A stretch of DNA of 64,000 nt from UBA4427 sp045106235 (GTDB lineage Bacteria; Myxococcota_A; UBA9160; UBA4427). A program made the translations under genes and the position numbers. The stretch is taken from assembly GCA_045106235.1 (NCBI GenBank), contig JBGCEJ010000003.1:124001-188000 (forward strand). The letters run 5' to 3'. Below are positions 42,761 through 51,855 of the stretch, in pieces; position 1 is the first letter of the stretch, and each line of letters opens with the position of its first letter. Below the pieces are notes generated by a model that saw nothing but the letters and a program-made list of their open reading frames with translations, was not told the origin of the DNA and did not search any database.

Positions 42761-43966
42761 CAGCGCGCCGTCGATCCGGAGCTGGATCGCTTTCTCCGCG
42801 TCGATACCCACTTCTTCGAGAATTTCATCGGCGTGTTCATTGAAGCCGGGGGCCCGCTTCGTATGCCCCGGCTCGCCATCGAACTGAACCGGCGCGCCCA
42901 CGAGTTCGAAGGAGACGCCCTCTGCGGTCTCTGCCTCGACCATGTAGCCATTCGCTCGGACTTGCTCGTCCGCGGCGACCTCCAGGGTGTTCTGCACGGC
43001 AGTCCATTGGCCCTTGAGCGTGTCGAATTTCTCGATCCAGTAGGCGAAGGACTGCTTGCCAATCTCTTCCTGGATGATCTCCTTCGCTTCGGCGCCGTTC
43101 TCAGTCAGGTTGGCGTGGGAGTCGAAGCGCGGGTCGGAAACGAGATCCTCGCGGTCGATGTGTTTGCAGAAATCTGGCCAGTAGTGAAAGGACTGCAGCA
43201 TCACGAGGGAGAGGAACCGATCATCGCTCGTCTTGTACGCCTGAGAAAGTGGGTTCAGAGCGCTTCGCTTCATCTTTGCGGGCTGGAAGGGCACGCCGTG
43301 TTGAAGCGAGAGGGCGATCGCCGGGCTCATGGCCCAGGCGCCCGCGGCAAGCAGGGAAACGTCGACGCTGCCGGCCTTCCCGGTTCGCTCGCGGCGGAAG
43401 AGGGCCGCGACGATGCCGCCGGCGATGGTCATTCCGCCGATCGAATCTCCGTAGGCAGGACCCGGTTGCATCGCCATGGGGCCGTCTTCGGCGGTCGAGG
43501 CATCGGCGGATCCCGCGCGGCACCAGAAGCCGGTCATATCGTAGCCGCCGCGATTCTTATGCGGGCCCTTCGGGCCGAAGGCCGTGCCACGGACGTAGAT
43601 GATATTGGGATTATGCTTGCGGATGGTGTCTTCATCGATCTCGAGCTTTTCGAGATGTTTGGGCAGCTTGTTCGTAAGGAAGACGTCCGCGGTTTTAGCG
43701 ATCGCGTAGAGCGCCTCGCGCCCACCGGGCTTCGTTAGGTCGAGACCGATGGAGCGCTTGCCTCGGTTCGAGTGTTCAAGGAGGACATGGACGCCCTTCG
43801 AGAGGTCGAGGACACCGGTTTGCCCGAGGCCGCGCATCGCGTCTCCCCGTTCGGCATGTTCGACCTTGATCACATCGGCGCCCCAATCGGAGAGGATCGC
43901 CGAGGCGGCGGGTACAAAGGTGTGTTCAGCAACTTCGAGAACGCGTACGCCCTGCATCGTGTCCAT
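42755..43966 (-). CDS. CaiB/BaiF family III CoA-transferase
   Basis: A 403-residue family III CoA-transferase. VRVLEVAEHTFVPAASAILSDWGADVIKVEH is the family N-terminus in diverged form, and Asp143 in GGYDMTGFWC is the catalytic residue. ATG 43966 is used because GGGAG stands 7 bases upstream; an ATG two codons earlier is too close to it. It is quite different from the paralogue at 28780, so a separate acid is probably activated. It lies after the arylsulfatase gene in the leftward set. The stop codon falls in a tandem array. Confidence 0.9.
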   Translation of the reverse strand: MDTMQGVRVLEVAEHTFVPAASAILSDWGADVIKVEHAERGDAMRGLGQTGVLDLSKGVHVLLEHSNRGKRSIGLDLTKPGGREALYAIAKTADVFLTNKLPKHLEKLEIDEDTIRKHNPNIIYVRGTAFGPKGPHKNRGGYDMTGFWCRAGSADASTAEDGPMAMQPGPAYGDSIGGMTIAGGIVAALFRRERTGKAGSVDVSLLAAGAWAMSPAIALSLQHGVPFQPAKMKRSALNPLSQAYKTSDDRFLSLVMLQSFHYWPDFCKHIDREDLVSDPRFDSHANLTENGAEAKEIIQEEIGKQSFAYWIEKFDTLKGQWTAVQNTLEVAADEQVRANGYMVEAETAEGVSFELVGAPVQFDGEPGHTKRAPGFNEHADEILEEVGIDAEKAIQLRIDGALA

Positions 43967-44054
43967 GGTCATGCTCCCTGTTCAGTGGGTCAGAAGATAT
44001 CATCGACGCTGGCGCTTGCCCTTGCTCTCGCTTACGCGTTGCTGGCAGAGGGCG

Positions 44055-46484
44055 CTAGCGGTCGACGGGTGAGGCGGTTTTTCCGGTGGGTGGGTAGACG
44101 TCGACGATGACCTTACGCAGTTCGCCGTCGAATCGGCCTTGGTTCTTGTACGCGCGCGATACCGGATCGTTGGTGTCCCGTCCGGTATCCAATGTTTCGC
44201 CGCCGCCGGCCAGGACGCGAGGGCGCTCTGTGATCGGGCCTTCCGCTATGACTCGGCCGTCGGCTGCGATCCGCATCGTTCCGCCGGGGCCTCCTTTTTC
44301 AGGAGTAAAGTCGAAGCGGAGCTCGTGTGCTCCTTCGCTGAGCGCGTTGTTTCCGGTCACGCGGGATTGCCCGCCTGGGAGGGGCGATACGCTTGCGACG
44401 GCAGTGGGCCGTCCCTGGTCGAGGAAGAAGCTCCAGCCTCCGAAATAGCTTCCTGCCGCAACGACGACGCCTTGGCCGCCGCCGCGCGGGACGACGATTT
44501 CTGCTTCGACCGAAAAGGGCAGACTGAAGATGGGCGGGGAGCTGATGGCGCTGAGGCTGATGTCGGGCCCCCAGAAGACGCGGCGTGTCGGGATGGTCTG
44601 CGTCGCGCGGACGAATCGCCGGGCGCGGGTTTGCGCGCCCGAGTCGTGGACGGGATACACGTTGTTTCGACGCGCCTCCTGGTCGAAGACTTCCCGCAGG
44701 CGGCGAAGCCGTTCCGGTTCAGCCTCTGCAAGGTCGCGGGACTGGGCAAAGTCGGCGCGGAGATCGTAGAGCTCCCAGGTATAGGTCGAGGTGTCCGAGC
44801 CTGCGCGGGGGCGAGCGACGTCCCAGGGCATATTTCGCGGCGTGGTGCTGGCGAGCCAGTCTTCGTGATAGATCGCGTGGTTTCCGTTGATCTCGTAGTA
44901 CTGGGTCGTGCGGGGGGATGTCGCTTCCGGGTCGGCAAAGCTGTAGAGCATGCTCGTCCCGTCGATCCTTTGCTGGGCGACGCCGTCGACGGTTTTCGGC
45001 GCCGTGATGCCCGCGGCCTCGAGAAGCGTGGGAAGAACATCGATGACATGGTGGTATTGCGTGCGGATTGCGCCTGGCTCCTCGATATGACCCGGCCATG
45101 ACAGGACGAGGCCATTCCGAACGCCGCCGAGATGAGAGGCGACCTGCTTGAACCAAGGGAAGGGGGCGCTGGTCGCCCAGGACCAGCCAGCCGCGAATCC
45201 TTGATAGGTCTCCCGGCTCCCGAGGACCTCCAGGTTCGCGGCAAGCCAATCGACGGAGACCGGATGCTCGCGCCCCGTCGAGATATGGGGCATTTCGTTC
45301 AGCATGCCCTGGATTCCGCCTTCTGCGCTTGCGCCGTTGTCGCCTTCGATGAACACGACGAGGGTGTCTTCGCGCAGTCCCATACGTTCGATCTCATCCA
45401 GCACGCGACCAATCTGATGATCCTGATAGGCGAGTTGGGCGGCGAAGACTTCCATGAAGCGGGCGTGCACTTTTCGCTCGCTCTCGCTCAGCGAATCCCA
45501 TGCGGGGATGAAGTCGGGCCTTGGTGTCGCCGCTGTGCCCTGAGGAATCACGCCTAAGCGCTTCTGTCGCTCGATGATCTCGGCTCTCTCCCTGTCCCAG
45601 CCGTGATCAAAGCGGCCGCGAAACTTCGCGATCCATTCGGGCAAGGCCTGATGCGGGGCGTGGGGAGAGGCAGTGGAGAGATACGCGAAGAAGGGCTTGT
45701 CTGCCGCGGCCGCCTTCTGGTTGTGAATCCAGCCGATCAGGTGATCCGCGAGATCGCGGTCCAGGAGGTAATCCTTCGGGCGCCCGGAAGCGTCGACGGG
45801 GGATGTGTTTTCAAACAGCGGCGGGTTCCACTGGTCGGCATCCCCTGCCACGAACCCGTAGAAATGCTCGAAGCCGCGCAGGCGGCCCGTCGGCCAATGA
45901 TCGAAGGGGCCTGCGGACGAACGTTCGAAGGGCGGCACGTTATGGTCCTTGCCGAACATGGCCGTGTTGTAGCCGTTGTCGCGGAGGACCCTTGCCATCG
46001 TGGCCGCGCTGGCAGGAATACGGCCTGAGTAGCCGGGGTAGGGGGAAACCATTTCGACGAGGGCGCCCATGCCGACGGCGTGGTGGTTTCGGCCTGTGAG
46101 GAGTGCCGCGCGGGTCGGTGAACAAACGCCTGTTGTGTGGAAGCGGTTGTATCTCAAGCCTTCGGCAGCGAGCTGGTCGAGATGGGGTGTGGGTGCGGGG
46201 CCGCCGAAGGTGCTTGCGGCTCCGAATCCGGCATCGTCCGTGAGGATGAGCAGGATGTTAGGGGCATTTTCGGCCGGCTCTGGGCGTGGCACGAAGGCGC
46301 CCGTCGATTCCTCTTCGGTTTGAGCGAGCTGGCCGGCGAAAGGGGGGGCGATCCGCGGCAGCGCGTTCGCGTCCGGGCCTGAGGACGACTGCTGGAACGG
46401 GGAACTCCCTGCGAGGCAGCCGCCTAAGCCGCCTAGGAAGAGGGCAGCCGAGAAGAGGATGAGTGGCTTCACGGAGTCGATCAA
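44055..46484 (-). CDS. Type I (formylglycine-dependent) arylsulfatase lipoprotein
   Basis: An 809-residue sulfatase. The signal peptide ends in lipobox LGGC (Cys23), so it is exported and lipid-anchored. LILTDDAGFG supplies calcium ligands, and the sulfatase signature CSPTRAALLTGRNHH (Cys121) carries the Cys converted to formylglycine; FIEGDNGASAEGG and HLGGVRNGLVLSWPG follow as in large bacterial arylsulfatases. The last 170 residues form an extra beta-rich domain. It would cleave aryl, steroid or other sulfate esters outside the cytoplasm. The maturation enzyme is not in the window. Start is TTG with AGGAGG 5 bases upstream. The upstream F420 oxidoreductase ends 10 bp away. Confidence 0.93.
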   Translation of the reverse strand: MIDSVKPLILFSAALFLGGLGGCLAGSSPFQQSSSGPDANALPRIAPPFAGQLAQTEEESTGAFVPRPEPAENAPNILLILTDDAGFGAASTFGGPAPTPHLDQLAAEGLRYNRFHTTGVCSPTRAALLTGRNHHAVGMGALVEMVSPYPGYSGRIPASAATMARVLRDNGYNTAMFGKDHNVPPFERSSAGPFDHWPTGRLRGFEHFYGFVAGDADQWNPPLFENTSPVDASGRPKDYLLDRDLADHLIGWIHNQKAAAADKPFFAYLSTASPHAPHQALPEWIAKFRGRFDHGWDRERAEIIERQKRLGVIPQGTAATPRPDFIPAWDSLSESERKVHARFMEVFAAQLAYQDHQIGRVLDEIERMGLREDTLVVFIEGDNGASAEGGIQGMLNEMPHISTGREHPVSVDWLAANLEVLGSRETYQGFAAGWSWATSAPFPWFKQVASHLGGVRNGLVLSWPGHIEEPGAIRTQYHHVIDVLPTLLEAAGITAPKTVDGVAQQRIDGTSMLYSFADPEATSPRTTQYYEINGNHAIYHEDWLASTTPRNMPWDVARPRAGSDTSTYTWELYDLRADFAQSRDLAEAEPERLRRLREVFDQEARRNNVYPVHDSGAQTRARRFVRATQTIPTRRVFWGPDISLSAISSPPIFSLPFSVEAEIVVPRGGGQGVVVAAGSYFGGWSFFLDQGRPTAVASVSPLPGGQSRVTGNNALSEGAHELRFDFTPEKGGPGGTMRIAADGRVIAEGPITERPRVLAGGGETLDTGRDTNDPVSRAYKNQGRFDGELRKVIVDVYPPTGKTASPVDR

Positions 46485-46494
46485 CCGAGCCTCC

Positions 46495-47355
46495 TCAGCG
46501 TCGCAAGCGCGGAATCATCTCCGCATAGCGATCCAGAAATTCGAGGGGCGTGGCGCCTTCTTCCCAGCCCTTGCGGGCGATGCCAACGGTGGCCCGCTCA
46601 ATGCCGAGATCCGCGTAAGACGCGAGGGTGTCGTAGTCCGGGTCGCCAAAGGCCACCATCGTAATCGGAACGTGCTCACGCCCCGCCTCTTTTACAGCAT
46701 CCCTGAAGAGGCCGACCTTCTTGGGGACATTGCCGAGCCCCGCATCCATCGGCATCCATCCATCGGCCCATTCGACCGCATGCTTGGTTCCAAGCTTTCC
46801 CGAATAGCCCGCCATGATCGGGGGATGGGGATCTTGCAGAGGCTTCGGGAGGCTCCAGACCGGATCGAAGTCGAAGAACTCACCGTGGTACTCAGATTCT
46901 TCATCGCACCAAAGCGCGCGAAGGGCATGCACGCTCTCTCGAAGAGCGCTGAAGCGCTTCTTCCAGGGAACGGAGGGGCGAATATTCGCGAGCTCTTCGA
47001 CGTTCCAGCCGACGCCCACGCCGAAAAGCAGGCGTCCGCCGGACATGCGGTCGACGGTGGCTGCGGTTTTGGCGAGGTCGAAAATATCGTGCTCCAAGGG
47101 GAGCGCAACGCCGAGGCCGAGCTTCAGGTTCTTGGTCGCAGTCGCGGCGACAGTGAGGCTCACGAAGGGGTCCATCATCCATCGGTAGGGTTCGGGCATC
47201 TCGCCGCCGGCCGGGTAGGGCGTGTCGCGAGAGACCGGGATATGGGAATGCTCGCCTATGAAGAGCGAATCGTATCCGCGTTCTTCGAGGGCGCGGGCGA
47301 GTTCCGCCGGCGGGGTCTCGAAGGGGGTGTTCATTGAGGAGAAGCCGAGTTCCAA
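46495..47355 (-). CDS. Luciferase-like F420-dependent oxidoreductase
   Basis: A 286-residue luciferase-type protein. MELGFSSMN, RGYDSLFIGEHSHIP, LKLGLGVALPLEHDIFDLAK, GGRLLFGVGVGWN and PPIMAGYSG match the F420-dependent class of about 290 residues. It likely reduces or oxidises a pathway intermediate with F420. The TTG start at 47355 follows GGAGG by 5 bases; an internal ATG eight codons later is less suitable. Next in the leftward set is the arylsulfatase. The gap to the fused acyl-CoA dehydrogenase is 41 bp. Confidence 0.88.
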   Translation of the reverse strand: MELGFSSMNTPFETPPAELARALEERGYDSLFIGEHSHIPVSRDTPYPAGGEMPEPYRWMMDPFVSLTVAATATKNLKLGLGVALPLEHDIFDLAKTAATVDRMSGGRLLFGVGVGWNVEELANIRPSVPWKKRFSALRESVHALRALWCDEESEYHGEFFDFDPVWSLPKPLQDPHPPIMAGYSGKLGTKHAVEWADGWMPMDAGLGNVPKKVGLFRDAVKEAGREHVPITMVAFGDPDYDTLASYADLGIERATVGIARKGWEEGATPLEFLDRYAEMIPRLRR

Positions 47356-47396
47356 GGGAACCTCCGTGATGTGAAATCGCCGTCGCGTGAGGCGGC

Positions 47397-49541
47397 TTAC
47401 GCTTCGGCCGATTCGGCCGGGCGATAAATGTCGATCCCGCGATCGGCATGACCCGTTTCGCGGACATTCTCGCCCAGGCTGCGCGCGAGCGCATCCGCGG
47501 TCGAGAGGAGTGCATCCAGCGTATGCAGCCGCCGGGAGTAGAGATGATGAACATGCTCATCCGTAAAGCCGATGGCGCCGAAGCATTGTAGTGCGCGCTG
47601 AGTCACGCGGAGACCCGTTCGCCCAGCGAAGAGCTTCGCGGAACGCGCGATGGCGTGGGCATCGCCGGCGCTCCACTGCTCGAGGGCGGCTCGGCTGAGC
47701 GCGCGGGCCGTCGAGACTTCGATATGGCTCTCGGCGTGGAGATGCTGAACGGATTGAAGGGCCGAAAGCGGTTTCCCGAACTGCTCGCGCTCCTTGGTAT
47801 GTTGAACAGCGGCTTCGAGCAGCGCCGCGGTCGCGCCACCGAGCTCCAGCGCCGCTGCGATCAGAGCGAGGTCATGGGCGCGCGCGAGAGCGTCTGCGGC
47901 GACGGGGACATGTTCCGCTCTGGCTGGCGAGGCAGGCGAGGCAGACGAGGCAGACGAGGCGGCCGAGATGGTCACGCATCCGACGAGTCCCGTGTCGAAG
48001 GCGCCAGAGGAAACCTCTTTTGCATCGCTCGCGGAGTAGACCTGGAAGCCACCTTCCGCGGCGACCGCGATATGCGTGGTCTTGCCGGCCTCGAAGCCGA
48101 CGACATGGAGTCGATCATCGCCGCCCCGCGCCGGCCATCCAGCGGCCATGTTTTCCGGAGCGACGCCGAGTTTTTCGGCCGCGGGGGCCGAGTAGATTCC
48201 CCCGAGCGCGGGACTGGTCGCAAGGGCGCGGCCCTGTTCCTCGAACCAGGTGGCGAAGGCGGTTTGGCCGAAGCTGTCCTCCGGGTTTGCGGCGAAGGAC
48301 CAGAAATCAAGTCCCTCGAGTGCATCCCGTCCGCGCTCACTTTGCTCGATCGCAGAAGCGACGCTTTCGCGCATAAGGGCTTCTTCTTCGGTGGCGTCGA
48401 CATCGATTTGGCCGTCGCTGGCGATGAGCTGCTTGGCGATCACGTTGAGCTGGATCGGGCGAGCGCCGCCGTAGATGCTGCCGGCTCGGGAGTAGAGATA
48501 GCGCTCCTGCCAGTCGAGCATGTCCTCGCAGGTGCCGAGATCGAGGGTGCCGGCTTGAATGGAACGGACCGAATCGTAGAAGCGCTGCTCCATATCGATT
48601 AGGGCCGCTTTGGTGACCGAAGACTCGGGGCCGGGGGATTCGCCGCGGGAAAGCATCTCAAGAACGGGGCGCGTTCGCGCGCGCACGGCCTGAAGCGCCG
48701 CATAGGATTCGCCTAACATGATATCATGATCAGATTCGGCCTGAGCGGCGATGCGTTCGAGTTTCACGAAGACTTCATTCGACCGCATCCAAGCGAAGCT
48801 GCCTCGCTCGCCGGCAAGGATATACATCGCTACGGCCCAGCCATCGCCTTCTTCGCCGAGGCGATTCGCTTCGGGGACGAGAACATTGTCGAGGAAGACC
48901 TCGGCGAGTTCATCGTGCTGATTTGCTTGTCGAATCTTTCCGACTTCGAGGCCGGGGACATCGAGCGGTGTGACGAAGGCCGAAATGCCGCGATGTCGAG
49001 AGTCCTGGTCGCCCGTTCGAGCCAGTACGAGAAGATGCGTCGACCAGCCTGCCCAGGTGGTCCAGATCTTATGTCCGTCGAGGCGATATCCCTCGTCCGT
49101 CCGCCGGGCCGTCGTCTTCAGGTTCGCGAGATCCGATCCCGCCGTCGGTTCGGAAAAGCCTTGGCACCAGAGCACGTCTCCGCGCAGCGTCGGCGCGATC
49201 AGTTCTTTTGCAAGTTCGGGTTGGGCGAATCGGCTGAGCGCCGGGGGCAGGATCTCAAGGTGCTCAAAGAAATGGCGCGCCGGGTACCCGTTTCGAGCGA
49301 GCAGGTCGAGGACGAGCGCGCGGTGGAGCACCGTGCCGCCGAGGCCGCCATGTTCTTCGGGCCAGCCATAGCGCGCCCAGCCCGCATCAAAGAGCTCATT
49401 CTGGAGCTCGCAGAGCGGCGCGTAGCGATCGCCGTATTCGTAGGGAAGCGTCTTCAGCCGGGCATGGTCTTCTGAATGCGCATCGATCCATTCCTGAAAG
49501 GCGCCCTCGAGCGCCTCAAGCGACGGGTTCGTGCCGATCAT
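47397..49541 (-). CDS. Double-length fused acyl-CoA dehydrogenase (alpha-beta fusion)
   Basis: A 714-residue protein with two acyl-CoA dehydrogenase units. The first (about 1-390) is complete: FSEPTAGSDLANL, DGHKIWTTWAG and RYLYSRAGSIYGGARPIQ. The second (about 400-714) is degenerate: it keeps the N-terminal helices (EALMRESVASAI) and C-terminal domain (KEREQFGKPLSALQSVQH, CFGAIGFTDEHVHH) but its flavin/substrate strands are eroded. An Ala/Ser/Pro linker near 530-545 is encoded by 9-bp tandem repeats. The start ATG 49541 has GGAGA 7 bases upstream. The two halves correspond to the separate genes at 50571 and 49588 just upstream, so this looks like a duplicated and fused copy of that pair. Confidence 0.9.
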   Translation of the reverse strand: MIGTNPSLEALEGAFQEWIDAHSEDHARLKTLPYEYGDRYAPLCELQNELFDAGWARYGWPEEHGGLGGTVLHRALVLDLLARNGYPARHFFEHLEILPPALSRFAQPELAKELIAPTLRGDVLWCQGFSEPTAGSDLANLKTTARRTDEGYRLDGHKIWTTWAGWSTHLLVLARTGDQDSRHRGISAFVTPLDVPGLEVGKIRQANQHDELAEVFLDNVLVPEANRLGEEGDGWAVAMYILAGERGSFAWMRSNEVFVKLERIAAQAESDHDIMLGESYAALQAVRARTRPVLEMLSRGESPGPESSVTKAALIDMEQRFYDSVRSIQAGTLDLGTCEDMLDWQERYLYSRAGSIYGGARPIQLNVIAKQLIASDGQIDVDATEEEALMRESVASAIEQSERGRDALEGLDFWSFAANPEDSFGQTAFATWFEEQGRALATSPALGGIYSAPAAEKLGVAPENMAAGWPARGGDDRLHVVGFEAGKTTHIAVAAEGGFQVYSASDAKEVSSGAFDTGLVGCVTISAASSASSASPASPARAEHVPVAADALARAHDLALIAAALELGGATAALLEAAVQHTKEREQFGKPLSALQSVQHLHAESHIEVSTARALSRAALEQWSAGDAHAIARSAKLFAGRTGLRVTQRALQCFGAIGFTDEHVHHLYSRRLHTLDALLSTADALARSLGENVRETGHADRGIDIYRPAESAEA
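47924..47968. repeat. 9-bp tandem repeat coding for an Ala/Ser-rich linker
   Basis: Five head-to-tail 9-bp units related to CAGACGAGG, two of them identical (47942-47959). They encode the linker in the C-terminal half of the fused acyl-CoA dehydrogenase. Confidence 0.7.
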
Positions 49542-49558
49542 GTGGGGGTCTCCATCGG

Positions 49559-49585
49559 TCAGGCCGGTGAGGCCGGTCGAGCCGG
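49559..49585. repeat. 9-bp tandem repeat in the gap between acyl-CoA dehydrogenase genes
   Basis: TCAGGCCGG, TGAGGCCGG and TCGAGCCGG lie head to tail in the 46-bp gap between the start of the fused gene and the stop of the upstream acyl-CoA dehydrogenase gene. Confidence 0.65.
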
Positions 49586-49587
49586 TT

Positions 49588-50574
49588 TTAGAGTTCGATG
49601 AGTGTCGGCGCGCTACGCGTGGCGAGTAGGTCGCGGCCGATCTCAAGCAGGATTTCGTCCGCGGTGCCGAACAGGCCCTCGAGGGTCATCGCGCGCTTCA
49701 AGAAGCGGTGGAATGGATGCTCCAGTGTGAAGCCAATGCCGGCAAGGATCTGCTGGGAGTGGCGAGCGACGATCCGAGCATTGCGCGAGGCGAGCGCTTT
49801 GGCGAGAGCGGCTGTCCGCGCGTTGGGTTCGTCGCGGGCGGCGACCAGGCAGGCTTCGGTGGATTCGACCGCGACCAGGGTCTCGGACAGCTTATGCCGG
49901 ACGGTCTGGAATTGTGCGATCGGATTGCCGAACTGCTCGCGTTCGATGGCATGGGTGCGGGCCATATCGAGCATGGTTCGGTTGGCGCCGACGATCTGGG
50001 CGCCGATGGCTCGCTGTCCCAGAGCGATGGCGGTTTGCCAAAGTTCCGGAGCCAGTGATGCCGTTTCGAGTGCCTCGCCTTGGAACGAGTAAGACTGATA
50101 TCCGGCCTCGGGGTCGAGCCCCGTGATCGGGCTGCAGTGGGCAGCGTCCAGCGGCAGCGTTGCGAGCTGGAGCGTGCTGCCCGTGCTGCAGACAGCGAGC
50201 ACGCGCGTCGCTTTCTGTGACCGGGAAGTGATCAGGCCCTGCGCGTCCAGTGGGCCACCCTGGCTACCACCACCGCCGCCTGCGGTTTTGCCGGGTGTGT
50301 CCCAGGATCCGAATGCAGGAAGCAGCACGGCGATTTCGTCACGCGGTTTTTCGCCTAACGCATGGGCGAGGACATCGTCGAGCGCGGAGGAACGCACGTC
50401 GACGCGGCCCAGGGCGCGGAAGACGATGTCGATGGCGTCATCGGTTTCGGCGTCGAGGAGGTCGAGCCAGTCGAGTTCGACTAACATGGAGTCGACGTCG
50501 CTGCCGGGCTCGGCGTCCGCGAGGGCGCCCTTGATTGTGTCTTCGAGGAGGGCGCGATCTTCTGCGTCAATCAT
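49588..50574 (-). CDS. Degenerate acyl-CoA dehydrogenase, beta-type partner
   Basis: A 328-residue acyl-CoA dehydrogenase-fold protein, shorter than the usual 380-400. EDRALLEDTIKGAL begins the N-terminal helices, a Gly-rich stretch (TAGGGGGSQGG) interrupts the middle, and the C-terminal domain has AIEREQFGNPIAQFQTVRH and ILAGIGFTLEHPFHRFLKR. The catalytic loop is missing and the flavin motifs are weak. It starts with ATGA overlapping the stop of the full-length gene at 50571, so the two are probably subunits of one enzyme, with this one structural. It is homologous to the second half of the fused protein at 47397. Confidence 0.87.
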   Translation of the reverse strand: MIDAEDRALLEDTIKGALADAEPGSDVDSMLVELDWLDLLDAETDDAIDIVFRALGRVDVRSSALDDVLAHALGEKPRDEIAVLLPAFGSWDTPGKTAGGGGGSQGGPLDAQGLITSRSQKATRVLAVCSTGSTLQLATLPLDAAHCSPITGLDPEAGYQSYSFQGEALETASLAPELWQTAIALGQRAIGAQIVGANRTMLDMARTHAIEREQFGNPIAQFQTVRHKLSETLVAVESTEACLVAARDEPNARTAALAKALASRNARIVARHSQQILAGIGFTLEHPFHRFLKRAMTLEGLFGTADEILLEIGRDLLATRSAPTLIEL

Positions 50575-51764
50575 CGGAAATCTCCCAGGTCAAGCAGTCG
50601 CTTGGAGATGATGTCGCGCTGCACTTCGCCGGTACCGCCGTAGATCGACGAGGCCCGCGAATAGAGGTATTCGAGCCGCCAGGACTGGCCGTCCGGAGAA
50701 TCGTCAAATTCCACGACGCCCGGAAGGAGCTTGCGCGCTGTATCGAAGAGATGCTGTTCCGCTGCGGCGATCAGCACCTTGTCGATGGAGGTGTCGGCGC
50801 CGATCGTACCTTCGTTGGCGAGGCGATGTTGTGTCATGCGCGAGCGGGACCGCAAAGCGTGGAGCTCGGCATAGGATTCGCCGATCGCTTCGGCTGCGCG
50901 ATCGTCGGTCGGCGCCACAGCGACGAGCTTCTGAAGGCGGGTGTAGAGATACCCGATGCGCTGCCAGAAACAGGAGGAGCGTTCGTAGGGCAGGATGCTC
51001 ATCGCGACGGCCCAGCCACCGCTCACGCCGCCGAAGATCCGCTCGGCGGGGACTTCCACATTGTCGAAGAAGACTTCAGCGAATTCGAGTTCGCCGTTCA
51101 TCATCTCCAGCGGAGCGATGGAGATTCCGGGCGTGTCCATGTCGACGAAGAAAGCGGTGATGCCGCGATGGCGCGATTCGGGGGTCCCCGTGCGCGTAAG
51201 CAGGACGCATCGCTCGGAATGTTGCGCGAGGCTGGTCCATACCTTCTGGCCGTTCACGACCCAGGTCTTCGCGGATTCGGCGTCCCCGTCTTTCGGCGTG
51301 GCGCGGCAGGAGAGCGAAGCGAGGTCGCTGCCCGAGCCGGGCTCGGAGAATCCCTGGCACCACATTTCGGTGCCGGAGAGCAGAAGAGGGATCATTTCTG
51401 CAGCCAGTTCGGTCGGGGCGTAGTCGATCACGGTCGGCGCGAGGACTTCGATCAGCGAAAAGAGGCCGGGGTCCGCGTAATCCCGGGCGGCGATCTGAGC
51501 ACCGAGCTCGATGCGCATCATCGGCGACCCGCCACGTCCGCCGACCCGTTCGGGCCAGCCACACTGCATGAAGCCCGCGTCCCAGAGCATGCGCTTCACG
51601 CGTTGCATCTGCTCCACGTGCTCTTCCAGTTCGCCGGGCTGTTCGAATTTCGGAGCAAGCTCGTCATGGTGGGCATCGAGCCACGCTGCGAGTTCGGCGC
51701 GGAAATCGGCCAGGTCTTCAGGGGGGGCCGGGAAATCGTGATGCTCGAAGGGTTTCATGGTCAT
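50571..51764 (-). CDS. Acyl-CoA dehydrogenase, alpha-type subunit
   Basis: A 397-residue acyl-CoA dehydrogenase. GFSEPGSGSDLASL, NGQKVWTSLAQHSERC, FFDNVEVPAERIFGG and RLEYLYSRASSIYGGTGEVQ follow the standard order and the protein is full length. It desaturates an acyl-CoA and donates electrons to ETF. GAGG is about 10 bases upstream of ATG 51764. First gene of the leftward set, coupled to its degenerate partner at 49588. It is divergent from the TonB-dependent receptor gene across a gap with an operator-like palindrome at 51856-51870. Confidence 0.93.
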   Translation of the reverse strand: MTMKPFEHHDFPAPPEDLADFRAELAAWLDAHHDELAPKFEQPGELEEHVEQMQRVKRMLWDAGFMQCGWPERVGGRGGSPMMRIELGAQIAARDYADPGLFSLIEVLAPTVIDYAPTELAAEMIPLLLSGTEMWCQGFSEPGSGSDLASLSCRATPKDGDAESAKTWVVNGQKVWTSLAQHSERCVLLTRTGTPESRHRGITAFFVDMDTPGISIAPLEMMNGELEFAEVFFDNVEVPAERIFGGVSGGWAVAMSILPYERSSCFWQRIGYLYTRLQKLVAVAPTDDRAAEAIGESYAELHALRSRSRMTQHRLANEGTIGADTSIDKVLIAAAEQHLFDTARKLLPGVVEFDDSPDGQSWRLEYLYSRASSIYGGTGEVQRDIISKRLLDLGDFR

Positions 51765-51855
51765 GTTGACCCATCCTCGTACTCAGGGCGTTTTGATCAG
51801 CAGTGGCCCGTGGTTGGGCGCGTCCCGGGCATTTGAACCGGGCTGACTTCAAAGT

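Noticed and set aside
44139..45101. A 320-codon + strand open frame within the arylsulfatase gene
   Set aside because: It lies wholly opposite the sulfatase coding sequence and has no recognisable domain.
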